Notes: generated from the letters alone by a model not told the origin. A stretch of DNA of 64,000 bases from Aphrocallistes beatrix (GCA_963281255.1 OY725499.1:3057148-3121147); one strand, 5' to 3'; counted from the first letter of the stretch, positions 32,805 to 44,387 are shown. Translations and numbers: made by a program.

Positions 32805-33370
32805 AATGGAAGAGACGAGACAAACCAGTCCCCATAAAAGCAAAGAGTCAAATATCAGCCGGTAAGAGAATGGTCACAGTTTTCTGGGATAGAGAAGGGA
32901 TATTACTTCTAGATTGGTTTCCTGAGAAAACCACAATCAATAGTGACTACTACGTGGAAGAATTGAAGCAGCTACGTGAAAAGATAAAAAGTGAGAGGAG
33001 AGGCAAACTTAACAGTCGAGTTTGATTGAAACATGACAATGAAAGGCCCCATGTCAGCAAGAAAACTCTCGCAACAATTGATGACTTAGGCTTCGAACGT
33101 TTACCTCACCTCTTCCAAGCGATTATTGGTTCTTTACTGAATTGGAAAAGCCACTACGTGGGGAAAGATTTGAAGTTTTTAAAAGTCTCAAGTATCAAGG
33201 GTGAGACAATAGGAAAAAGGGACCCCACGGAATTTTTCAAGTTTCCATAGCGGTGGAATAAATGTTTAAAGTTGAAGGGTGAAAAATTAAACGTTACGAT
33301 GGTATTTATTGATGTAGCCTTTATAATTTTTGTGTAAAAAAAAAAAGTACCAGTTATTTTTGGACAACTC

Positions 33371-33608
33371 TTTAATGAATATTGTAGCTAGTTAGGAAAC
33401 AATATTCGAACTAAATCACTAATTGTGCCACTCTCCCGAATAACATTTGCTAATTCGAAATACATCAGGTGTGATAACCTTTGAACTGGTTTACAAACAA
33501 AGTGCACCTGGATTTTAAATAATTAAATTTCTATCCTTGTTCAAGGCTTTTTAATGCCAAACTGAACCAGTATAAGACATTACCTTTCAAATCAGACCAC
33601 TTTATTAA
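33371..33608 (-). repeat. Unit R fragment, split by Helitron-like insertions
   Basis: Matches the reverse complement of 31150-31400. The match resumes after the insertions at about 34745 ('gccaaataaatcat...cacaatcactc'), so 33609-34740 was inserted into it. Confidence 0.7.
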
Positions 33609-34110
33609 CAACAAGCGCGCTTCGCTTGCTTGCGCTGCGCGGCTTGCGGACACTTTGTGTCCGCCGGAGGCGCCCTTTGGGTGCCTGGGGTCACATTGAT
33701 TAATTATTAGGGAGATAACATCTCTAAATATGTCTGTCTTACTGCTAAAATCGATATCACAAGAAAAAATCATCTAATTTGTCTTTTTTTTTTTTTGATG
33801 CGTCATGATGACGTCATAACAGAGTGATGAGTCATCATCTTTTGATGAGAGTTGTATCATATGTCAGATATATTAATATACACATTCTATTAAATTTCAG
33901 CCTTCTATCCCTTGAAATAGATGAGTTATAGTCGAAAAACTGAAATTTCTAATTATAAAAAAGGTGACAATGATGTCATAGTTCCATGATGAGCCGACAT
34001 TTTTGTCTGAGGTCAGAACTTAGTGGATCCATAGCCAAAAGACTTCCACATGCCAAAAATTAGCTTTCTGCCTCTGGCAGTTTCTTCAATCAATTCGTTA
34101 CAGATATATA
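33609..34110 (-). mobile_element. Helitron-like repeat (family H), copy 3
   Basis: Starts with the reverse complement of the GC-rich 3' end (CAAGCGCGCTTCGCTTGC), then the hairpin stems and body, ending near 'cttcaatcaattcgttacag'. Confidence 0.8.
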
Positions 34111-34124
34111 GATATAGATATATA

Positions 34125-34740
34125 CAAGCGCGCTTCGCTTGCTTGCGCTGCGCGGCTGGCGGACACTTCGTGTCTGCCGGAAGCTCCCTTCGGTCGCCTG
34201 GAGGTGACATTGGTTAATTATAAGGGAGATATCATCTCTAAATATGTCCATCTTAGTTTTAAAATCGATATCACTCGAAAAATCACCAAATTTGTCAATT
34301 TTAAAAATTTTGATGAGTAATGATGACGTCATAACAAAGTGATGAGTCATCATTTTTTGATGATAGTTGCATCATATGTGAGGCGTGTTAGTATACAGAT
34401 TCTATTAAATTCTCAGCCTTCTATCGCCTATAATGGCTGAGTTATGCTCGAATAACTCTGTTGCTTAACTTTTAAAAATGCGACAATGACGTCATAATTC
34501 CATGATGAGTCGACATTTTCGTCTGAGCTCAGAACTTACTGGAGCCATAGCCAAAAGACTCGCACATGCCAAAAATCAGCTTTCTGTGCCGAGCAGTTTC
34601 TTCAATCAATTCGTTGCAGAGAGATATATATATAAACAAACAATTATCGAGTTTTAATAGTAAGGATATATATATATATATAATTATATATATATACTAT
34701 ATATACACATACATACACATTAATCGAGTTTTAATAGCAA
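34125..34740 (-). mobile_element. Helitron-like repeat (family H), copy 4, tandem with copy 3
   Basis: A second head-to-tail unit with the same GC-rich end (34127) and body. A TA-rich microsatellite (34660-34710) and two 'cgagttttaatagtaagga'-type inverted 5' ends (34645, 34725) follow. Confidence 0.8.
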
Positions 34741-35273
34741 GAATGCCAAATAAATCATACCACAATCACTCAAAACTACTAGAAACACCAATTTGAGGTT
34801 AATATTTTCAATAGAGAATTTCAGACCAAAACTACTAGCAAATACTAATGATTTCGAATTATACATTCTCCGTTTTTAAAATGCAGACTACGTATTTTAA
34901 ATGATTGTAAAACTTGTGGTGATCTTTCTCAGAGCCATTTGAAGATATCAATCTTGTCTTCACTAATTAACCCATCATTATAACCAATGTGTTGAAAATT
35001 CGTTGCCTTGCAATCCTAACTTGTTACTACTTTTTAGACTAGTTATTATTGACATTAGGTACACAAAATTCTGACTTTTGTCAGGCTACATGTAATGCAA
35101 TTGTAGCATTAATTTGCTTTGAAGGTCATTTGAGGCAAAAAGCTAGTTTGCGGAACCCTACTTTAATTTATACAGGCTGGAATTTTAAGGCGACGATTTA
35201 AGGAGTAAACGAATCTCGTAAAAATTTGTGCTTGAAAATGGCACAGCTAAGCTAAGCGCCCTAGCTCGTTAGA
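34741..35273. repeat. Unit R, third copy
   Basis: Reverse-complement blocks of unit R leading into membrane-ORF copy C. No other coding potential. Confidence 0.65.
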
Positions 35274-35585
35274 ATGCATACTCCCTACTTCCACCAAATA
35301 GATACTGACATTACATATTTCCATTTCCTTTCATTAGTGACAAACCTAGCGACATACATTCAAGTGATGGGTGCGTACATAAATTTATTTTTGTATTCAA
35401 TTGCACTATTCGTTCTCTCTCTTTCTTCTCTGTTTATAATGATGTTCTTATTGAAAGAACCCAAGAGATTAGGATTATCCCAAATGACAGCAGATATATT
35501 GTGTGTTGTTGTACCAATAGGAATAACCTTCTTTATAATTGGAATGTATGCCTGGAAGCATGGGCGTAGCCATGAATTTTTGTAG
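35274..35585 (+). CDS. Small three-helix membrane ORF, copy C
   Basis: 103-residue ORF almost identical to copy A (MHTPYFHQIDTDITYFHFLS..., MMFLLKEPKRLGLSQM, FFIIGMYAWKHG). The C-terminus diverges after MYAWK, where the frame enters the spacer. It lies tail-to-tail with transporter copy 5. Unrecognised; two to three membrane helices predicted by eye. Confidence 0.5.
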   Translation: MHTPYFHQIDTDITYFHFLSLVTNLATYIQVMGAYINLFLYSIALFVLSLSSLFIMMFLLKEPKRLGLSQMTADILCVVVPIGITFFIIGMYAWKHGRSHEFL

Positions 35586-36181
35586 GGGGAGCATATCAAA
35601 CAGTTGGGGGTCTGGGGGCACTGAAAAGCCCCCCAATGGGGTCCAAAGTTTCGCACTTATCCCATCTTAAATCTAGATTTGGTGGCCCATATATCAAAGT
35701 CCATATTTAGCTCTGACATGGATTCGAGAGACCCCTGTGACCCATCAAACAACATGGATGTGATATCTAGATTAAAAATTTGAAGTTTAGCAAATGGATG
35801 CGGACACATTCGACTTGAAAGCACCAATTTCTTTCCAGATACTGGTCATTGCTTTGGCTCTCGATTTTTGAAAGGAGCCACTTCTGTCCTATAAATTTTG
35901 GCAATCAAACAAGATTATTAAAATGGTCAATTTTACATAATTCGGACAAAAGTTCTCAAACAAGACCCACTTCTTTCGTTCGAAGGTATACAATGGAATT
36001 AAAGTAAGTTATCATAATGTCTTCTGAGGCATTTGTTTGATCTCAAAATATAGAAAATTTGTTATTAACACCTAATTAAATTTAATTAGCAAAAGACAAT
36101 ACAAAACAATACATATCCCTATTAGGAATGCCGCTAAAATATTCTAACAAATACCAAAAACACACAATTAAAAGACTGAAA
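35586..36181. repeat. Spacer of the transporter module, copy at 35.6 kb
   Basis: Inverted match to 21284-21879; no gene is seen. Confidence 0.65.
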
Positions 36182-38250
36182 TTAACACTGTACAACATAA
36201 ACATGACGGTTACACTTCAGGAAGGAGTAGATCCTCTTCACGAGTTTGCAACAATCTTTGAAGGTGATCCTTGTTAGGCAGAGAGCAGCGATAAGGGCAC
36301 TCATCATGGTGGAAAAGAGAACTGCTGCATTCCCGAATCGTATTAGAATTCCTGGAAGAAAACCTCCTATTCCACCACCAATGTTTCCGAAAGAAGTAAT
36401 GATTCCCAAAATCGTAGCAGCGGCATTAGAATTACCTTTTAAGGATTTGTGACTTGCCAACGATATCGAGATAGAATTAGTGAGAATTACGAACGAACCA
36501 CCTAATGTGCACCCTATGGAGAAGAGGATTATCAAGTTGTAGACTAGCTTGATCGTGTAGAGGAGGTAGTAGCAGTAGAGCAGCAGAATAGACAGGTATA
36601 GGTAGAGAGTGACAGTGATTGCATGAGATCCCAGAAAGTCCGATAATCCTCCTCCTACAACTGTTCCAACCATGCTACCCACATCAAAAACAATCGAGAA
36701 CATGGATGAGACCGAAGTGGTATATACCACTCCTTCTATTACTGAATTCCTGATGAGATAAGGGAACCAGTAATGTAAAGAATAGTAAGCGATAAAAGCG
36801 AAAAAGAGTACAAAAGAATATTCCACAACTCCTGGGATGCGGAAGGCTTTCCAAATCGAGATTCCTGATACTTTTTTATTTTGATGGGTATCTTTCTTCG
36901 TATTTTGAATGAGTGTGGACTCTTTCTTATTTTGTTGGAGGTATGCCGGATCGGGAACTAGGAATAAGAATATCAGGATAGTCGCTGTGCCAGTTATTAT
37001 TGAAGAGGAATAGAATGAAGTACCCCATGCATAATCCGACCAGATGCTGGCAAGAGGTTTACCAAGAATACGAGATAATGGAACCGAAGTAGACCAAATT
37101 CCTATTATAATGCCACTCCTCTTTCCATGAAACCATTTTCCAAGTACCCCTATGCATCCAGATACTCCACAGCCTCCAACCCCTAGCAAAACATGGGCGA
37201 ACAAATAATAAGGAAAAGAATGGATTTCTAAATAATAGCCCGATCCGAAAAGAGAAGAATATAGGAACAGTATAACTCCACCGACGCATATGTTGTAGCG
37301 GTAATCAAAATGGTCTGTGATATTTCCTATTATTATATTTAAAATCGCAAACGAAAACAAAGCAACGAAATCTAGAATTCCTAGAAGAGTGTTTCCATGA
37401 TCTCCAATGAACGGTTCCCAGCCAGAGCAGTTCCCATCCTGAGTCGAGTTANNNNNNNNNNNNNNNNNNNNNNNNNNNNNNNNNNNNNNNNNNNNNNNNN
37501 NNNNNNNNNNNNNNNNNNNNNNNNNNNNNNNNNNNNNNNNNNNNNNNNNNNNNNNNNNNNNNNNNNNNNNNNNNNNNNNNNNNNNNNNNNNNNNNNNNNN
37601 NNNNNNNNNNNNNNNNNNNNNNNNNNNNNNNNNNNNNNNNNNNNNNNNNNNGACCAAATTCCTATTATAATGCCACTCCTCTTTCCATGAAACCATTTTC
37701 CAAGTACCCCTATGCATCCAGATACTCCACAGCCTCCAACCCCTAGCAAAACATGGGCGAACAAATAATAAGGAAAAGAATGGATTTCTAAATAATAGCC
37801 CGATCCGAAAAGAGAAGAATATAGGAACAGTATAACTCCACCGACGCATATGTTGTAGCGGTAATCAAAATGGTCTGTGATATTTCCTATTATTATATTT
37901 AAAATCGCAAACGAAAACAAAGCAACGAAATCTAGAATTCCTAGAAGAGTGTTTCCATGATCTCCAATGAACGGTTCCCAGCCAGAGCAGTTCCCATCCT
38001 GAGTCGAGTTAGGCATTGAAAGATTTCTTGTATCATTCCTGGATAGACATGGAGGGTTGAGAGTTCCTTTCACAGAGCTGAGGACAGTGTACGAATAATA
38101 GAGTGCAAAGTAGAAGTAGTATGTAGTCGCCCATGCTAATATCTTGAAGAGTGAATGTTTGTATTTTTGAGGAAATTTGCACGCAGTTAGTACTTTATCA
38201 AACAATACGATTGGATAATGTATTGGGATGAAGTTATTCAGAGTGGTCAT
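36182..38250 (-). CDS. SLC37-like MFS transporter, copy 5 (intact if the gap is an artefact)
   Basis: Reading from 38250: MTTLNNFIPIHYPIV, first helix, glycosylation-type sites, SGWEPFIGDHGNTLLGILDF, NITDHFDYRYN, GKWFHGKRSGIIIGIW, central loop, GGGLSDFLGSH, and the final helices to a stop at 36182. It is interrupted by 200 N. The 360 bp on either side of the gap (37092-37451 and 37652-38011) are identical. Dropping one copy plus the gap (560 bp) leaves 1509 nt, 503 codons including stop, with no break: the only such copy in the window. SLC37 proteins normally have about 430-530 residues and 12 helices. The C-terminal ~25 codons are read in a different frame from copy 4 owing to one base. Likely role: antiport of phosphorylated sugars at an internal membrane. 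Confidence 0.8.
37452..37651. other. Assembly gap (200 N)
   Basis: Exactly 200 Ns. Sequence to the right repeats the 360 bp to the left exactly, suggesting two contigs that overlap rather than a true gap. Confidence 0.95.
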
Positions 38251-38740
38251 TTCTTATTGTTAATTGTTAATCGTTCTTATTTGTTTCTTTTACAAGGGCT
38301 ATCCAATAATAATGGGTACTAATTTTAATAATTTGATACTTGTATATATTGACTACAACAATGGCTATGCTTAGTATCACGTTACTACAATATTACTTTT
38401 TGTATAATTGTGCTTTCTATTCATATTCGTACTAGAATTTAGGTTGCCGCCCCCTGGTCTAGACTGTTCTTTGGTTTCCGACTCGTAATAATGAAACCAC
38501 GTTTCATCTCCAGTCACAATTCAATCCAAAAAGTCCTTCTCGCCTTGCCAATCCTTAAGTAATTCTCGGTTCATCTTCACCCTTTGGCGCTTTTGTTGTT
38601 CGGACAAAAGTTTTGGGACCCATCGTGCACAAACCTTCGACTATTTCGGACTGTCTGCATGCGGAGCATCTCAAAGGTCATCCCAGCCACTCTCGAATCG
38701 TTATATCCACTTATATTAGAGAATCTGGACTACTTCGGTT
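38251..38740 (+). mobile_element. Copy 5 upstream flank and mariner fragment
   Basis: 38251-38445 matches 9465-9655 (upstream of copy 1). 38450-38715 carries mariner transposase text in minus sense, as at 32100-32470 (with a deletion), then joins transporter sequence at about 38720-38745. Confidence 0.7.
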
Positions 38741-39503
38741 CCATTATTAAACCTCTAGCCAGCATCTGGTCGGATTATGCATGGGGTGCTTCATTCTATT
38801 CCTCTTCAATAATAACTGACACAGCGACTATTCTGATATTCTTATTCCTAGTTCCCGATCCGGCATACCTCCAACAAAATAAGAAAGAATTCACACTCAT
38901 TCAAAATGCCAAGAAAGATACCCATCAAAATAAAAAAGTATCAGGAATCTCGATTTGGAAAGCCTTCCGCATCCCAGGAGTTGTGGAATATTCTTTTGTA
39001 CTCTTTTTCGCTTTTATCGCTTACTATTCTTTACATTACTGGTTCCCTTATCTCATCAGGAATTCAGTAATAGAAGGAGTGGTATATACCACTTCGGTCT
39101 CATCCATGTTCTCGATTGTTTTTGATGTGGGTAGCATGGTTGGAACAGTTGTAGGAGGAGGATTATCGGACTTTCTGGGATCTCATGCAATCACTGTCAC
39201 TCTCTACCTATACCTGTCTATTCTGCTGCTCTACTGCTACTACCTCCTCTACACGATCAAGCTAGTCTACAACTTGATAATCCTCTTCTCCATTGGGTGC
39301 ACATTGTTGGTGCGTTCGTATTTCTATTTAATTCTATCTCGATATCGTTAGCAAGTCACAAATCCTTAAAAGGTCATTCTAATGCCACTGCTACTATTTC
39401 GGGAATTATTACTTCTTTCGGATCCATTGGCGGTGCATTAGGAGGTTTATTTACAGGATATCTGTTCGAATTCGGGACTGCAGCAGCTCTCTTTTTCATC
39501 ATG
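38741..39503 (+). pseudogene. SLC37-like MFS transporter, copy 6 (3' half)
   Basis: Starts within the loop after helix 5 or 6 (KPLASIWSDYAWGASFYSSS), continues through the central loop and helices 7-10, shifts frame near 39300, and is cut at 39503 by a Helitron-like insertion after FFIMTS. It lies head-to-head with copy 5 and forms an inverted repeat with its 3' half. Confidence 0.85.
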
Positions 39504-39943
39504 ACAAGCGCGTTCGCTTGCTTGCGCTGCGCGGCTAGCGAACACTTTGTGTCCGCCGGAGGGGCCCAGCGGGCTCCTGGGGTCACATTGATTAATTATA
39601 AGGGAGATAACATCTCTAAATACGTCTGTCCTACTGTTATAATCGATATCGAACGAAAAATCACCAAATGTATCAACTTTTAAAATTTTTATGAGTAATG
39701 ATGACGTCACAACAATGTGATGAGTCATCATTTTTTGATGATAGTTGTGCCATATGTGATATATATTAATATACATAATCTATTAAAATTTCAGCCTTCT
39801 ATCTCCTATAATGGCTGAATTATGCTCGAATAACTGTATTGCTTAACTTTTAAAAATGTGACAATGACGTCATAATTCCATGATGAGTCGACATTTTGCT
39901 CTGAGCTCAGAACTTACTGGAGCCATAGCCAAAAGACTCCCAA
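39504..39943 (-). mobile_element. Helitron-like repeat (family H), copy 5, inside a transporter copy
   Basis: Begins CAAGCGCGTTCGCTTGCTTG directly after the transporter codons and runs through the family body to 'gccaaaagactccc', where a CAAGTTGACTAATTC MITE arm begins. Confidence 0.75.
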
Positions 39944-40040
39944 GTTGACTAATTCATGAATTAATGAATAATTCGAATAATTCATAATTTATCAAGCCTG
40001 AGAAGAATTATTCAAAATTGAAAGTTTTTTAATGGAAATA

Positions 40041-41353
40041 CGTAGGGCACTCGAAAAGTTTTGACGTTTGCTATGAAACCATTAATCTAGAAGAAAGATT
40101 TATTGCTAATTCGTTTCATTCTGCGGTTATTAGTATACACTGAAAATTTCATTCATTTATCTTTTATACTTCCAGAAATATTTGACTTGTTAGTCTGCCT
40201 GGCTTCTAACTTGCTTACATCATCCTCAGATTTCACAAGACGAGATTTTCGTGCAATGATTTTGATTTTATTCAAAATGAAGAAGACGAGGCAGGAGATC
40301 CATGAAACTTTACAGGAACATTTCCCAGATGTTGCTCCTTCTTTGAGTACAGTTGAGCGATGGTGCAGAGAATTTACTCATGGGAACTTCGTTCTAGAGG
40401 ATGCTCCTCGTGCAGGGAGGCCGAGTGTTTCCCACAATGAACAAAATGTGGATCAAGTATTGGAACTAGTGATCCAGGATTCTCATGTTACATACGCTCA
40501 GATAGAGCATGAAACTGGCCTCTCATCGGGGACTATTAATGTCATTATACATAAAGAACTTTGTCTACGAAAGTTGTGTGCCCGCTGGATCCCCCATTCT
40601 TTGACTTTTGAGCAAAAATCTCGGCCCGAGTTGACTTTTGCAAAATTATGCTCAAAAGATTTGATAATGGAACTGCAAGGGCTGTTTCTGATATTCTTAC
40701 AGGGGATGAAACATGGATATACCATTATGATCCGGAAACAAAACAACAATCGAAGGAGTGGGTGGAAGAAGATGCTCCACCTCCAACAAAAGTACGAAGG
40801 GCGAAATCTGTAGGGAAGCAAATGTGGGCAATTTTTTTCAGATCCAGTGGGTTTGTAGCAGCTGTGGCGCTTGAGGATAGAAAAACAGTTACTGCCGATT
40901 GGTACACCACAGTATGCCTCCCCAAAGTCATCACAGAAATAAATTCACAGCGTGAAAAGACGGGTGTCAGGGGAATTTTGCTCCATCATGATAACGCATC
41001 ATCTCACACCGCACTCAGAACTCGCGAGTTTTTGGAAGATTCTGGACTTAGAACACTGCCCCATCCTCCCTACAGCCCAGACCTGGCCCCTTGCGACTTC
41101 TGGCTGTTCCCTACGATTAAAAATGAGTTGCGTGGAAGGAGATTTTCATCGAATGAGGAGCTGGCGGGGGCACTTTTCAAGGTAATCGAAGCCATACCCA
41201 AAGATGAGTGGAAAATGTGTTTTCAGAAGTGGTTTAGTAGAATGAAAAAATGTATAGAGTGTCATGGAGAGTATTTTGAAAAAATGTAATATAAATCTTC
41301 ATACTAACTATTTGATATGTAGGTGAACGTCAAAACTTTTCGAGTGCCCCTCG
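40041..41353 (+). mobile_element. Mariner element, 1313 bp
   Basis: TA on both sides (40039-40040, 41354-41355). Inverted repeats share GGGCACTCGAAAAGTTTTGA over about 28 bp, with a few differences at the outer tip. It encodes a D,D34D transposase. Confidence 0.92.
40277..41289 (+). pseudogene. Mariner (D,D34D) transposase with one frameshift
   Basis: The N-terminal reading (start Met at 40277, MKKTRQEIHETLQEHFPD) contains two helix-turn-helix regions and GRPSVSHNEQN. One frameshift near 40645 separates it from the catalytic frame (ORF 40648-41289). That frame has all three mariner motifs: GDETWIYHYDPETK (first Asp), HHDNASSHTA (second Asp) and PYSPDLAPCDFWLF (third Asp, 34 residues on). The C-terminus is typical (RMKKCIECHGEYFEK). 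With one base corrected it would resemble a complete mariner, so the element is young or the base may be an error. Confidence 0.92.
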
Positions 41354-41622
41354 TATCATTAATTATATGAATGAATTTTTCGAATAATTCATAATTCAGG
41401 ATTCTGAATTATTGGAATAATTCATAATTCATAACTTATGAATTATTCGAATAATCCATATATCAGAAATTATGAATTATTCGAATTATTCATTAATTAA
41501 GGAATTTGTCAACTTAGCTTATGATTGACTAATTCATGCTTGAATTATGAATTATTCGAATAATTCATAATTCTTTGCCATTTTTTAATGAATTAGTCAA
41601 CTTAGATATATATATATATATA

Positions 41623-42615
41623 CATAGCCTACTCTAATAATGCCTCACAGTAGACCGAAAATTATGGACTAGGGATGAAGAAGTAGCCGAATGGATTAAT
41701 ACACGATTAGCTCAAAATCGTCAATCATACAGAATAGGCATTAAGAATGTATTACCAACATATATAAACATGGTATCAAAGTACATATATCCATTGTCAA
41801 AATTTCGATTAGTCATCATATCATTGCGCAACAGGTCATTCTAAGGACAATTTTAGCGATTTTCTAAGCTGTTTTAACCTTATTTCTAAATGGTATTAAG
41901 GTGTGATTTTTGTGTAGAACCAAGATTAGTACGAGTAGATTTGAAAAGTTAGAAATTTTCAATGGGAATGTTGTTACATTCTTGCGTTGCTATGGTATAG
42001 CATTTTGGTCAGTTTGGGCCATTTCGAGCAAACTGTAATGACTAGAGCTTCAGATTTGATCTTGTTTGATAGGCAATGGACTATTTACTATTAGGAGATA
42101 ATACAACTTGAACTTCTAAATTCAACGAGTTTTGAGTTATGGGTTGATTTTAAGAATGTGACCAAAACACTAAATTGTCGCATAACTCTATAGTCTGTGA
42201 ATTTATAAGTTTAAATTGTATTATTACCTAATAGGAAGTAGCCAATTGCCTATCAAATACGATCAAATTTGAAGACCTAGTTCTTACAGTTTGCAGGATA
42301 TGGCTCAAACTGATCAAAATGCTTTACTATAGCAACGTAGGAATGTAACAACATTCCATTGAAAAATTCTATATTTTTCAAATCAACTCGTATTAATCTT
42401 AGTTCTATACAAAAATTCTACCTTAATAACATTTAGAAGTAGAAATTTTGACAATGGATATATGTACTTTGATGTCATGTTTATATATGCTGGTAATACA
42501 TTCTTAATGCTTATCCTACATGGTTAACGATTTTAGGCTAATCGTGTGTTAATTCATTCGGCTATTACCGCATCCTTGGTTATTTTACTGTGAGGCATTA
42601 TTAGAGTAGGCTATG
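41623..42615. repeat. Fold-back palindrome, copy 3 (993 bp)
   Basis: Starts CATAGCCTACTCTAATAATG, ends with its reverse complement, centre near 42120. Diverged from copies 1 and 2 but keeps the same outer text and arm organisation. It sits in AT microsatellite, so the target duplication is not readable. Confidence 0.85.
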
Positions 42616-42626
42616 ATATATATAAA

Positions 42627-43147
42627 TCTTATATATTAAAATGCTAGGATTTTTTTTCGTTTGTTTGTTTGTCCGAATTGATTGAAGAATTGGCAAGTCG
42701 TAGAGATACGAAAATTGGCATGTAGGTGTCAAATGATGAATCTAGGATTAAGTTCGAAAATCTAAGCGAAATTTTCACACCTCTGCAAAAAAAATGGAAA
42801 ACAAATTTTCACACCTTTTCTATACAATACTATGTACGGCTTCACCCTCACAATAGAAATCATACGACAATATTGTAGGCTGTAATTGTAATTAATACTT
42901 CAAAGCAATAACTTATATGAATGTCTCAATTATATAGTATTATAGTGTATGGCAGTTAAACCCTGGAACGACTTTGGGGTCAAAGGTATAAATAGAAATG
43001 ACCCCACTTTCATTTTCACTTTCAGTTCACTTTCAATTAACTTTCACTTTCACTTTCACTTTCCTAAGTTGTTCCAGGGTTAAAAAGGTTATTTGTATAT
43101 TTTCACACCTTTATATACGCGCAGCGCAAGCAAGCGAAGCGCGCTTG
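42627..43147 (+). mobile_element. Helitron-like element, 521 bp, same 5' end as 27343
   Basis: Starts TCTTATATATTAAAATGC after an A and ends GCGAAGCGCGCTTG before a T. The first ~350 bp match 27343-27720, but the minisatellite is missing. Confidence 0.7.
42956..43085. mobile_element. Small TTAA-flanked MITE (piggyBac-like)
   Basis: Ends CCCTGGAACGACTT / AAGTTGTTCCAGGG near TTAA on each side; the interior has a CTTTCA/CTTTCACTTT simple repeat. The left TTAA has one extra A, so the edge is approximate. Confidence 0.6.
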
Positions 43148-43190
43148 TAAATAAATATACATTAATCGAGTTTTAATAGTAAGGATATAT

Positions 43191-44090
43191 ATGTTATGGG
43201 CAATATGAGAAATTGGTCATTTTGCATAATGCCTAGGCAATATGCATAATGCTATTTTCTGAGTCAATATGCATAATGTCCAGACAATGTGCATAATGCT
43301 ATTTTCTGAGTCAATATGCATAATGTCCAGACAATATGCATAATGCTTCTCTCATTGGACAATATACGAAATACAATTTTCCATACGCATTATACAAATT
43401 TTCTTGTTGTCAGCATTATTTTTACTAAACAAAGCCTATTTCTACTAATTAATTTTTAACAATTTTGTGAATTGAGTCATAGCCTATGATTGAGTAGCAT
43501 TTCATTATCATTCTCTCATTATTGTTTGCGTTATCATCATGCGAAGTTCCTGATACATGGAAATATTTCAATGACCCTATTTCTAAATATGTTTAGCATG
43601 TTAGGGTAAATCACTAGCCGTTAACTATTAAATATATCGTGTAGTTGAAATTCACTGTAATGTTTTAAATAATAACTATAGTTAAGCGGTAAGTAAACTT
43701 GATGCGGGCGGTGGAGCAGAGATAAGTTTCTAATAATAGTTAATGATGGCCTAATCGTACCCATTCATTCATAATTTTTTGCTAGGAGCAAGACCAATGT
43801 TTGAACAAGTGGAATTGTGTCGACCGGTGTTATATAACTAGCGGCAGAGAAATTCAATCAAAAAAGCGACCGAAATCAAAGGGTTCGTTATGCATATTGT
43901 CTCTGGACATTATGTATATTGTCCAATGAGAGAAGCATTATGCATATTGTCTGGACATTATGCATATTGACTCAGAAAATAGCATTATGCATATTGTCTG
44001 GACATTATACATATTGACTCAGAAAATAGCATTATGCATATTGCCTAGGCATTATGCAAAATGACCAATTTCTCATATTGCCCATAACAT
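43191..44090. mobile_element. 900-bp element with ~190-bp inverted repeats
   Basis: Ends ATGTTATGGGCAATATGAGA / TCTCATATTGCCCATAACAT. Both arms contain tandem AATATGCATAATGTCCAGAC units. No transposase is inside; the centre (43400-43890) is unique AT-rich sequence. Superfamily unknown; flanks ATAT/ATAT are uninformative. Confidence 0.8.
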
Positions 44091-44094
44091 ATGC

Positions 44095-44387
44095 ATTAAT
44101 CGAGCTAGGGCGCTTAGCTTAGCCGCGTCATTTTCTAGCACAAATTTTTGGAAAAAATAGGGGGTAACTCCTTAAATATTCGCCTTAAAATCACAGGCTG
44201 TGTTAATTAAAGTAGGGTTCCACAAACTAGGTTTTTTTTGCCTCAATTGACCCATTCAGTGTAAATTAATGCTACAATTGCATTACATGTAGTAGCCCGA
44301 CAAAAGTCAGAATTCTGTATACCTAATGTCAATAATGACAAGTCTAAAGTAGTAACAAGGATTATAAGGCAAATATTTTTCAATACA
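44095..44387 (+). repeat. Unit R fragment
   Basis: Contains 'gagctagggcgcttagctta' and following text as at 3290-3420, then a block shared with 30780-30990. No gene is seen. Confidence 0.6.

Larger units (their letters stand above)
31436..33370. mobile_element. Inverted mariner composite with hAT MITE insertions
   Basis: Ends GGTTGTCCAAAAATAACTGG / AACTGGTAC-type mirrored text (CCAGTTATTTTTGGACAACT). Mariner transposase text occurs twice in opposite orientations (minus at 31620-31900; plus at 32810-33245, including VSKKTLATIDDLGFERLPHL). Between them, minus-strand 32620-32140 encodes the N-terminal half (KKAKRELIWYFWKR ... RITVKQLEERVEISKSTIHS). All frames are broken. Two hAT-type MITE segments lie inside. 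Confidence 0.75.
39944..41607. repeat. CTAAGTTGACTAATTC-type MITE arms surrounding a mariner
   Basis: AT-rich repetitive arms full of GAATTATTCGAATAATTC-like palindromes at 39944-40040 and 41356-41607, ending 'gaattagtcaacttag'. The mariner is inserted between them. Confidence 0.7.

Noticed and set aside
34640-34720. Possible regulatory TATA cluster
   Set aside because: It is a TA microsatellite attached to the ends of Helitron-like repeats.
37381-37849. Separate overlapping ORFs that read through the N gap
   Set aside because: They are artefacts of the gap length; the flanks duplicate each other.
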